Assembly: GCA_024180945.1 (NCBI GenBank)
Contig: JAKSGN010000041.1
Coordinates: 186,001-250,000, forward strand
DNA: 64,000 nucleotides
Direction: 5' to 3'
From: Macrophomina tecta
Taxonomy: Eukaryota; Ascomycota; Dothideomycetes; Botryosphaeriales; Botryosphaeriaceae
A model generated the notes under the pieces. It was not told where the DNA came from and did not search any database. It worked only from the letters and a program-made list of their open reading frames with translations. Both the position numbers and the translations under genes were made by a program. Shown here in pieces: positions 13,151 through 22,153 of this stretch. The first letter of the stretch is position 1, and each line of letters starts with the position of its first letter.

Positions 13151-14047
13151 ATGGTAGACAACAAAACGCACGCAGTCGCCGACACCACCACCACGCCTTC
13201 CTCCTCCCTTCCTCCCCTACCCTGCTGTACCAATAATAACAACAACACCACCCTATTTTCTTCTTTTCCTTCTTCTTCACCTTCCTCCTCCTCTTCCTCC
13301 TCCTCCTACTTCTCCCCTCCTGAATCTCCCCACTTCACCGGCATGCCCCTCCACGACTCCGAACCACCCCACCACCACCACCATCACCACCACCACAAGG
13401 CCGCAGCAGCAGGCCTCCCACCCCCTCCGACAACGACGACGACCACGACGACGACCACAACGAAAACGACGACGACGAAGCCACTCCCCCGCGCCTTCAC
13501 CCTCGCTGGCGCGCCCGGCAACGTGCACTCGCCCGCCGGCAAGCTCGTCGTCAGCGCGTTCGCGAGCAACGGCGCAGTGGCGAGCAGGGGAACGGGCGCA
13601 CACGGCGCGACGAACGTCGAGACGGCAGCCACGGCGCCAGATTCTCCCTCTTCTTCTCCTTCTGCCCCGCAGCAGCCGGCACGGTGTGCTGTTGTGAGAA
13701 AGGGAGTGGGGGCCGGCGATAACGACGTTGGCGAGATGGCCGCGAGCACGTCGCCGCCGTGTAGATCGCCGTCGTCTTCTTTTGTGCCGGGGGGGCCCAG
13801 CGGTGGTGGTGGCGGCGCCGGCGTGGGGCTGGCGGACGCCGGTGGGAGGCCGGATTGGGCGCGGTGGGAGGTCCGGGCGAGGAGGGGGAGGAGGAGGAAT
13901 AGGCAGGCGTGTATGGCCGTGGTGGTTATGCTGGTCGGTGTGGCCGCGGCGGTGGTGGTGGGCGTATCGGTGGGGGCGGGGTTGATGGTGGAAGAAGAGC
14001 GAGGGGATGGAGGGGTGCAGAGGGAGATAGTCTTTGCGAGGTTTTAA
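13151..14047 (+). CDS. Low-complexity protein with one C-terminal membrane segment
   Basis: This is a single open frame of 298 codons from the first ATG (MVDNKTHAVADTTTT...). I do not recognise a family. Homopolymer blocks appear in order: Ser-rich runs (residues ~35-55), nine consecutive His (~75-85), Thr-rich runs (~100-115), and Gly-rich segments near residue 215. A basic stretch (ARRGRRRNRQ) is followed by one hydrophobic helix (about residues 255-280, rich in Val, Ala and Gly) and a short charged tail. This layout suggests a single-pass membrane protein with a long disordered N-terminal side. There is no signal peptide. Low complexity makes the gene call uncertain, although the basic-then-hydrophobic end is a reasonable sign of a real protein. 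Confidence 0.45.
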   Translation: MVDNKTHAVADTTTTPSSSLPPLPCCTNNNNNTTLFSSFPSSSPSSSSSSSSYFSPPESPHFTGMPLHDSEPPHHHHHHHHHKAAAAGLPPPPTTTTTTTTTTTKTTTTKPLPRAFTLAGAPGNVHSPAGKLVVSAFASNGAVASRGTGAHGATNVETAATAPDSPSSSPSAPQQPARCAVVRKGVGAGDNDVGEMAASTSPPCRSPSSSFVPGGPSGGGGGAGVGLADAGGRPDWARWEVRARRGRRRNRQACMAVVVMLVGVAAAVVVGVSVGAGLMVEEERGDGGVQREIVFARF

Positions 14048-14448
14048 TTTAATGGGGGGCTGGACGGAATGGTGGGAGAAGAAGTGATAGATTGCTCGTT
14101 GTTGGCGGGTGTGTCGTTAGGGTGGGTTCGTCGATTCACGGGTCTATTGTGGTACTGGTCTTTTTTTTTTTTTTTTATTTGCATTCGTCCCACTCGACTT
14201 CCTTTCTAACTTCTCTATTAAACAAAAAAAAACAAAAAACAAAAAAGAAAAAGAGAGGGGTGGGGGGTGGTGGTGCTGGGGGCACGCACTCGTATAAGGA
14301 ATTAAGTCATAAGAATTCCTCACCAAGGACCAAACTCCCAAGACTCCTATAACTCCTTATATTTTTCCTTTTTTTGTGTTTCCCGTTTTTCCGCCTCTTT
14401 CCTCTACCCTCTTCAAGCCGGAGCATTTTCGACTGCGTTGCCAATCCT
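14048..14448. other. Intergenic with T and A runs
   Basis: Contains a T run near 14161-14176 and an A-rich block near 14222-14250. It separates the 3' ends of two convergent genes and holds no supported gene. Confidence 0.5.
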
Positions 14449-14643
14449 CTACAACCGGCCGCAGCGGTCGCAGTAGTTGTGCCAGCAAGCAGTGCAATGG
14501 TCGGTGTAAGAGTTGATGTTCCCGCATCTACAGCAGGTCCAATTGCCCGGGGCTGCCGACGTCATGCTTTGCTGCTGCTGCTGCTGCTGCTGATGCTCTT
14601 CGCTCATATCGATGTCGGTCTGAGGCTCGAAAGCGCGGCACAT
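14449..14643 (-). CDS. Zinc-finger microprotein, RanBP2-like Cys pattern
   Basis: A 64-residue single-exon frame. The N-terminal half has eight consecutive Gln. The C-terminal half is GNWTCCRCGNINSY followed by CTACWHNYCDRCGRL, giving the order W-x-C-x2-C-G-x-I-N plus two further CxxC-type pairs. This matches small fungal proteins with a RanBP2/NZF-like zinc ribbon preceded by a Gln/Pro-rich tail. NZF-type fingers bind ubiquitin, RNA or small GTPases in other proteins, and no partner can be inferred here. The ATG at 14643 is the first in frame, and a second Met 12 residues later (MSEEHQQ) is an alternative start. Confidence 0.6.
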   Translation of the reverse strand: MCRAFEPQTDIDMSEEHQQQQQQQQSMTSAAPGNWTCCRCGNINSYTDHCTACWHNYCDRCGRL

Positions 14644-15760
14644 GTTGACAGAGCTAGGGAAAGGGGTGGATCCGGAGTTGGGATGTTTGGGTGGGAGACG
14701 TATGAGAGCGTAGGGGTTTTATGAGGGGGTGGGTGTCTTGGAGAATATGGGAAAGTGGTTGCGTTGGTCGACTTCTAGCTGGATTTTTAGGGGTGTTTTT
14801 GTAGGAGATGCTACGGGTGAACAGCGCTGTTGTCTGGAATACCTTTTTTTGACATAATGGCATTGTTCTAGCAGCTTTCGATCTTTCATTCCCTGCAATG
14901 GCAAGCGTACGAGGGACGACGAAAAGAATGAGCGTTGGGCAAGTTAAGACAGTGTTTCAAACTTGCGCATTGACTGGGAAAGATTGGCCTTCTCAGATTC
15001 CAGTATCCATTTCGGGAATGACTACATTGGCCGCGTATGTACTTTACTCTGTTGGATTCCCCCCACGAACAATCCGTCGAAGTTCGCACAGACGCAACTG
15101 CGAAAACAAAGAAGCGAACTGGAAATATACACCGCCGAACGGCCCCGATCCCACTTTGTAATCTTAGCATGAAGCAGAAAACGTGCTGACAGCAAATCAT
15201 AGTGTCGAAGAAAACAAGGGCTTCGCTGCCGCAGAGATCCTTATCAAAAAACCTTTGACAATGACGTCACTAAGATAGAAATTTTCCAAGGCAATGTAAA
15301 GAAAAAGAATGTGTCCCGCCCTATCCATGATGCCGTATCTACAAGCCATCATATCCAATGGCCCAGGCTCGATAGGGAACGATGAAAGAGACCTTGAGCC
15401 CCGCATTTTGAACGCCTTCGCCCCATGTAATATGTATGTTGGACTGGTGAACCGCCAGAACGGAAGGCCCCAGTACGTCTTTCTGCTTTCAAAGTAGAAC
15501 AAGAAAAAGTGAGAACGGAAGTCTACATATATAGCTCCGCCGCGTGAGTGTTTGTCGGCAACATGCCCCCAGAAAAAGAGCTGAGTCAAGTTGACTAGAT
15601 GGAAAAGTAATAACCAACGCCATTAATATGCCTCGAGGAGCGAATCTATCCTCCTTTCGTGATTTTTCTCTTCTTCTTCTTCTTCTTCTTCTTCTTTTTT
15701 TTTTTTTTTTTTACGGCCGTCTACCCCTCCACCTGGCCATCATCATCCTCGTCGTCGTCA
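14644..15760. other. Intergenic region without a supported gene
   Basis: 1.1 kb with several open frames of 60-130 codons but no domain or splice support. A TTC trinucleotide tract passing into a T run lies at about 15669-15712. A TATATAG-like element lies near 15524. Confidence 0.5.
15669..15712. repeat. TTC microsatellite joined to a poly-T run
   Basis: About nine TTC units followed by a T run, just downstream of the stop codon of the minus-strand gene that begins at 16375. Confidence 0.85.
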
Positions 15761-16375
15761 TCATAGACTCAGCCTATCCAAGCTCAACCGATCACTACTC
15801 CTCATCCTCCTCACCATACCCAGCTTGTAAAAGCGCTCCTCGCCGCCCGGCGTCCTGCCGCCAATGTACCACTTCTCCGGCATGGCGCTGCCATTTCCGC
15901 CCGCACTGCCCGTCCTCTCGCGGAAGCCGCCATCGGAGCTGCTATCGGAGCCGCGGCGGTGCCGCGACGATGATGTAGAGGGGATGGGGTAGCCGTTGGT
16001 AGTGGTATTGTGCTGCGGAGGCGAGGACGGAGACGCAGGGCCGCCGGGAGAGCCGGGCGATTTGGCGTAGGGCATGGCGGTGGCATTTGAGCGGGCTGGC
16101 GAGAAGGACGACTGCGCTTGTGCGGTCGCGGCATTGTTGTTGGCGGGGGCGGCGGAGGACGTTGTGTTGGGTTTGGCCGCCCGGGCGGAGTCGTAAGGAG
16201 AGGCGGCGGATGACGTAGACGTGGTGTAGGAGGAGGACTGGGCGGATTGCGAGGCGGGCTTGCCGCCTGCTGAAGATGAGGGAGGAGTGGTGGGAGGGGC
16301 GGCTTGGAAGGCGGATTGCGCGCGGAAGGCGGCGAGGAAATTTGAGAGAAAGGGCCGGTTCGGGTTGGTAGGCAT
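15761..16375 (-). CDS. Conserved fungal protein of unknown function
   Basis: A single exon of 204 codons. The N-terminus MPTNPNRPFLSNFLAAFRAQ and the C-terminal block EKWYIGGRTPGGEERFYKLG (~residues 168-187) are ordered. They flank a Ser/Thr/Pro/Ala-rich disordered middle. The last residues hold a duplicated motif, SSDRLSLDRLSL. I recall Pezizomycotina proteins with the same ends, so it is probably conserved across filamentous ascomycetes, but no function is known to me. There is no signal peptide or membrane segment. The duplicated Leu/Ser tail with a preceding RRMR suggests a short linear docking or phosphorylation motif, which is inference. Confidence 0.72.
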   Translation of the reverse strand: MPTNPNRPFLSNFLAAFRAQSAFQAAPPTTPPSSSAGGKPASQSAQSSSYTTSTSSAASPYDSARAAKPNTTSSAAPANNNAATAQAQSSFSPARSNATAMPYAKSPGSPGGPASPSSPPQHNTTTNGYPIPSTSSSRHRRGSDSSSDGGFRERTGSAGGNGSAMPEKWYIGGRTPGGEERFYKLGMVRRMRSSDRLSLDRLSL

Positions 16376-18460
16376 GACGGAGGTGTGGTGTCAGGAGCGA
16401 TGTCGGGGGAGGTGGGAGGTGGTGTTGTGCGTCGCGGCTCCTGGGCGCTGCGTGGGAGCGGCTGTTATAGCACGGGCGGGCGGGCGGCGGTGACGTTGAG
16501 GCGGGCGGGGAGTTTCGATGCGTGGGAATGGACTAGAGTTGACTGGCCTGCGCTGCGCCACGGGGTGCTCGGGAGTCGGGACGCAGGCAGGGCCGGGTCG
16601 CGGGGGCGATGGATCAAATAGGCGGGCGGGCTCAAAGGAGCAGCGACTCCTGCGTGTCGGCGAGCGGTGGTGGTCTCTCTGGGTTATGAGCAGCGGCGCG
16701 GTCGAGTCATGAAGGGTGTTGAAGATCGGGGCGGCTGCAGGACTCGGCGGGAACCGGGATTGGCGCTGGAGCGAGCTGAGGCGCTGCGCGGGCGGCGATC
16801 GGGGGGCGTGGGCGGTGCACTGGCGGCAGGCGAGGGCTCGACGGGTATCGCGAGCGCAGCGGGCGTCGTGAGAAGGCGAGGGCGGAGTGGGCGGCGGGGT
16901 GAATTTAGGATTGCGGAGAGCAGGGCGGCGGCGGTGGGTGACGGCGCGCGAGGATGAATCGGAATCAAGGCCGCTTTGATTCGCCCGCACACCAGCACTG
17001 CCGGCTGCCGAGCGACCTCCAGCAAGCAAGCATCAGCTGAGCAGGATCACCTCGCCAGCCCAGCCTGCACGAGCAGAGGTGCCCCAAGGGCGGCGCAGCA
17101 GCGGCCGAGGCTAGAGCAGACAGCCCTTCCTTCGCCCCGGCGTCCACCTGCCTCGCGCCCATGCCCTTTCATGCAACCACGGCCGGCCAGCGCTATCGCC
17201 AACGCCGCCGTGGTGTTCTGCCGCCCTCAACCGTCGATCCGCCGGCCGCTGTCCTGGTTGCCGGACGGTCACATGCAGCCTGGAACACCCTGATCTTGCT
17301 TTTGCGCGTTGCATCATCGCCTTCGAGATGGGCCCGCCTCGTGCGTGCCAGCGCGGAGCAGCCCTCCGCCGTGCCCGCCCCCCAAGACGTGGGCAAGACG
17401 GCGAACAGCTCCGTCCATCTCGGGGCTGCGGCAGCAGGAGATCGCCTGTGCTGGTGCCGAGTCACGCCACCAAGTCGCTGATGCATGAGACCGCATCAGG
17501 GCCCATGCCAGGAGCCGATACGCGCCCGACGGCTGTTCACGGTCATTGCTCGCATGTGCTTGAAAGGCATGTATTGCTTTTTCCCGGCCTGCCGCTGCTA
17601 CGGAACTCTCCTTCGCCCTCAACAGACATCCCACGCTTCAGCCGCCAATAGCGAGACGGTGGCATGCGCTGGGCTATATCGCTCATCCTAAACACTTGGA
17701 CTGACGTCAGTGATCGAGATCGCCAGAGATGGTTTGCATGAAATTGGCGAGTGAATGTTGAAAGGTCAGAAGGAACAATTGGATTAGGATGGTTATCCGC
17801 ATAGCTTGACTCGGAGTGAGCTGAGTAAAGTTTGTCATCATGGAAGATGGGCTGCTCGCAGAAAGAAAGGAAAACAATCAGCTGCATACCTTGATGCTGT
17901 TGCGCTGTACAACCTGCCTATAGCAAGAAAATCCTCCGCCGCGGAGGCAAAAGCCCGGGGCCCTGCCAGGTCATCGGGCCAGCCTCTGCTGCCTTGACTA
18001 AAAGGATTAGTAGGATGACACGATGCCCACCGACGCTGCAACGCTGCAAAGTCATCGGTGTCGACACGTGCGGTGTCGGCAGCGGCCGCTGCCAACAAAG
18101 CAGAGAGAGGTTCATCACCCTCATCCGCGCGGCATCAGCAGGCGAGCCGCTGCCGCCGCGATGGAGTCTGGTGCCCCCATCTCGTGTCCTCGTTGGGTCG
18201 AAATTCGTACGCAGAAAGTGGAACGAAGGAGGACGGAGGAGACGAACGCGACGACGAGAAAATTATGCTGCGCTCTGGAAACTTCGGGCCGCTGATTGGC
18301 CGGGGGCCGCGGGCGCTGCCGGGGAGAGGCCAAGCCAAGCATCCGGACGGCCAACCTCAACATCACCTTTGCGCATCATCTCCCTCTCGCCGTCACCCAC
18401 GCCCGCACAGTCGCTTCTCTCCGCACCGTCCGCCCACGCCGAGATCCACACGCACTCACA
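16376..18460. other. Long GC-rich intergenic region between divergent genes
   Basis: 2.1 kb between the conserved minus-strand protein and QCR10. It is very GC-rich in its first half. Long open frames on both strands (up to about 210 codons) are as expected from GC bias and lack conserved motifs. It presumably contains two promoters. Confidence 0.45.
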
Positions 18461-19088
18461 ATGGTACGCGCACACCCATTGGTCCCCCCGGCACGCCCGT
18501 GAGAAGGAGAAATCGCGAGGCGGATGACGGGAAGAGAGAAGAAACAGCAGCGCTGACGGCAAGCTCCTCTCGCAACATCGCAGTCCGTCCGGCCAGACCC
18601 CTCGCGTCTTACCGCCCTCAACCACGGCATCCAGCCCTGGAACCAGCGCCCCGCCTACCAGACCTACAAGTCTCCCTTCGGCCCCAAGTGCGTTATGCCA
18701 CCCCGGCCGACCAATCCCCCAAACCTCTCCGAGTGCTGACGAACATTTGCCGCCCCGGTAAAATAGGTACGCCACTGAGCCGCACTTCCACGGCATCAGC
18801 CTGAGGCAGGCCGCCAAGTAGTACGTCCTCCGCTACACTCTCTCCCCTCTGTGCTTCGAAAACATGTCTTGGTGGATTTCCGGATCGAAGACAAGCCAAG
18901 GCGCGCCGCTAACACTCAATTCGCAATATAGCGGCACCACCGCCGCCGGCTTCGGTGCCGTCGCTGGCGTCTTCGCCATCTTCTTCTTCGCCGAGGTGCC
19001 GCGCGTGCGCGAGGACATCATGAAGAAGGTCCCCATTCTCGGCAGCTACTTCAACGTCGAGATCGCCCCCGAGGACAACCCGTTCTAA
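18461..19088 (+). CDS. QCR10: Ubiquinol-cytochrome c reductase subunit 10 (complex III)
   Basis: Small single-pass subunit of the mitochondrial bc1 complex, located in the inner membrane. Four exons are inferred: 18461-18463 (the ATG alone), 18584-18687, 18767-18820 and 18932-19088. All join in frame to give 105 residues. The product runs through RLTALNHGIQPWNQRPAYQ, then KYATEPHFHGISLRQAAKYG. It continues with the membrane helix AAGFGAVAGVFAIFFFAEVP and ends in a hydrophilic tail with EVPRVREDIMKKVPILGSYF and APEDNPF, which is the typical QCR10 end. The third donor could be GTAGTA three bases earlier, but GTACGT restores the expected AAKYGT. A first exon consisting only of the start codon is unusual but consistent with Kozak context and splice sites. 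The gene is convergent with PUP2. Confidence 0.87.
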
Positions 19089-19640
19089 ACCGCTTGCAAT
19101 GGAGCCTTGCGGAACGGGGAGTTGTTTGTGAAGAGGATGTTAGATTTGGTGGAGGGAGTAGCAGTGGGGTTAGCGTGGGTAGAAGGAATGAGAAAGAGGT
19201 TCTGTGCCCGCAGGACAAACTGCTGTACCATAGACGTCCAGTGGGCTGTACAACACCTGTCGCCAGAATCTGCGACGAATAGACTTTTCCTTGCGTCATT
19301 TGTCTGCGGCTTGCCAGTGCACTCATGGTTACCTGTGGAGCGGTAGGCACGTTCAGGGCAATTGCATATTCGTGAGCACGCAACTCTGAATATTCATATT
19401 CACCGGAGTCATGTCCTCATCTCCCATTGGCATGTATCTGCTTGTTGCAAGACTTGGAAGACCCAGCTCGCACAAACTGACCACCTGCTCATGCGCATCC
19501 TCCAGTCCCCCCGATTCTGGGGTAAGGCAACATCTTCATGAGATGATCATTGAGGTCCGTCGTACCGACATTTCTAATTTTGCCGCTCTTATGCTACAGC
19601 AAACGCCCATTCTTAGCCCATTCATGCCTTCCCCTCCGTC
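19089..19640. other. Convergent 3' intergenic region
   Basis: 552 bp between the stop codons of QCR10 and PUP2. It holds both 3' UTRs and no supported gene. Confidence 0.6.
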
Positions 19641-20650
19641 TTAGTTGGTGGGTAACCTGCCGACAACCTCGGCCATCTCTTCATCCGTGTAGATCCTGAA
19701 GCCCTTGTCCTTGGTAACGCTGGCCAGCTGGACGTTCTTGGAATCCAGCTTCTCCTCCATGACCTGCTTCAGCGTCTTCAGCACCAGCACCTCGGCCTCA
19801 GGCAGCGTCAGCGACTTGTGAAACTCGTTCTGCAGCTCGGCCTGCGCGCCCTCCGAACCCGATCCTATGGCCTTGGCGTCATATCTGTAGAAGGTGCCCG
19901 ACGGCTCGGCGTGGTAGCTGTGCGGAGCGGAATCAGCAAGACACGCTCGACCTGCACTGCCTAAAGGGGGGGGGAGGGAAAAAAGAAAAGAATAACTCAC
20001 AGGCTGGGGCCATCCTCGTCGTAGCCGGCAATCAGCAGGGCGACGCCGAAGGGGCGACTCATGATGCTCTCTTCGCCCTCGGCGCCCTCGCCGAAGCGCA
20101 GGGCCAGGTCGCAGATGGCCTGGGTGCAGCTCTCGACGCGCAGCGGCTCGTTGTAGTGGAAGGCGTGGTTCTGGCTCTCGACGCGGGCGTGCTCGATCAT
20201 GCTGCGCGCGTCGGCCTGCAGGCCGCTCATCGCGCACCCGATGTGCCGGTCGATCTCGACTATCTTCTCCACCGACGACGTCTCGAGCAGCGTGCTGGTG
20301 ACGCGCTTCTCCACGCCCAGGATCACGCCCTCGCCCGTCGCCACCTGATGGGCTTGTCAGACGCCGTGTTTCAAGTTCGTTGGGGGGCGGCTGTGCGCGC
20401 GGAATGGGAGGGGTACGTACGCCTATCGCGGTCGAACCGAGCTTGATGGCCTCGAGCGAGTATTCGACCTGGAACAGACGACCTTCCGGGGAGAAGGTGC
20501 TGGCGATCGGTCAGCGGAAGCTCGGGCGGGGCCGACAATGGCCATGGTCTTACTTGATTCCACGATCTGTGTGGAGTCGGCGTAGTTAGCAGCTGCTGGC
20601 AAGCTCTGGGATGGCGGGAGCTTACCGTATTCCGAGCGCGCGATGAACAT
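19641..20650 (-). CDS. PUP2: 20S proteasome subunit alpha type 5
   Basis: Alpha-ring subunit of the 20S core, in the cytosol and nucleus. Five exons are inferred on the minus strand: 20626-20650, 20554-20566 (13 bp), 20421-20499, 20001-20344 and 19641-19917. Their frames join exactly to give 245 residues, the usual alpha5 length. The protein begins [20 protein letters not shown] with the alpha-type signature [18 protein letters not shown]. It continues with [19 protein letters not shown] and the alpha5-typical [19 protein letters not shown], and ends EVVGRLPTN. The 13-bp micro-exon encodes DRGI and is needed for the family signature, so it is well supported. Confidence 0.92.
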
Positions 20651-22153
20651 GGTGGAGGTGGTGTGCGTGGCCGGATGGCGGGGTTGTTCAAGTAGCACGG
20701 AGCCGGGCGAGCTGCAGCAAACTCAGAAGAGGCGGAATGCGTATTAGAGGAGAAGGTGGCGGGAAGGATGGGGCGGAGAGCAGTATCAGCCGCAGAGGTG
20801 TTGTGTTGGAGCTCCAGGCACTTGCACTTGCGTAGGTCCGCCCGCCAAGCCCGCGCCCGCCCCGGCTCTTCACGTGACCTTGTCCAAGGTTATCAACACC
20901 ACACTCTTACTTGCACCTTGCGACTCATCAGCTCTGCTGTGATCCGGCTTCCAGACGGCGCCACTACTGTCCCACCAATATACCGAGGCACAGCGCTCAT
21001 CACCAGAAATGAAACTAGCCAGATATTGCATAGACAGGCACGATCGCACCCATTGTTCGGTGCTGAAGCAGGAATCTTCGGCGTGAAACTCCACCGCTCG
21101 ACACTCATTAGCTCTCAAGATTCAAGCCTGAAGTTTCGATTTGTTCATGGACTTCAGGAAACGGTATCTGGCCAGTCGAAGCAGTCATCTAAATGCGCTC
21201 GTTCCGAGAGTGGAACCAAATTTGCGTTTTGATGATATCTTCAACTCTCCGCGCGTATTCAAGAACATTTTCTGAAGCTTTAAATGCCTGACAATTTCCC
21301 AATGCAAGATTATCCACTTTTGGCACCAGGAGGACTACGTCCTCAATGGCTAGGGAAACAGCAAGTCTTAAGGACGACTGCTTTGGATCTTGCTTATCCC
21401 GTGCAGTGCCACGCTCCGCCTTCACGTCTCGTCCTCGTGATAGCCTCATTTCAGTCTCCCTATGTAATGGAGCAGTATGCAAAATTCAGACCCTCATGAA
21501 GTTTCTACAAGCCGGACTGGCCTTTGAATGCAGGGTATTTGTTAGACAAGATGAAGGATAGAATGGTGTAGTTCTTTGCGTGAGTGGCTACCGCGCCCAT
21601 TGCATTAGTGAGCTGGTGGCCCTCCTCCCCCGCCTCCTCCCCGCTGCCAGCCTCAGCCACTCCTAAGCTCGAGTTCGTGCAACTACTTGCCTAGATTGGT
21701 GGTTTGGCCTGCATCTCGGGCCGAATGTACTGCTGACGTTCTGCTTGGAGCCAACGATCAACACGGCGGTGCAGTGAAACCTACGCCGACCCTGGTTGAG
21801 AAATACGGGGGCTGTGTTAGCTTCGCATGCCTTATAGTGCTACTAGTGTCGTCAAGATGTCCGTTTACAGATCGTGCGGGTGTATATTTCCCGGCTTTTC
21901 CGGACGGAAGCGGCGACAGGCGGTCAGGGGGCCCCGGGAATAAACCCACCAGATGAGGTACGCAATGAGATTACGGACATGTTCCTGTTAGGTTGCCACG
22001 CAATGGCGATTCCGGAGGGGTTTATATATGGCCCTGCACCAGCCTCTGCATTTGGCAAACTCAATTTTCGTTTGGCTTTCTGCGCCTGTCCTGCATTCAT
22101 CGCTGCTCACTGCATGAACCTTATCTCGATCAAGCTCTCACATACTCCCCAAC
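20651..22153. other. Intergenic region between divergent genes
   Basis: 1.5 kb between the PUP2 start and the monooxygenase start. It holds scattered short frames without family signal. Besides the TATA-like element at 22022 I see nothing definite. Confidence 0.5.
22022..22028 (+). promoter_or_regulatory. TATA-like element of the monooxygenase gene
   Basis: TTATATA about 126 bp upstream of the ATG at 22154, in plausible core-promoter position. Most other genes in this window lack such a clear element. Confidence 0.45.

Noticed and set aside
16391..17029. 212-codon minus-strand frame in the GC-rich gap
   Set aside because: Arg/Pro/Ser/Ala composition typical of random GC-rich frames, with no motif or splice support.
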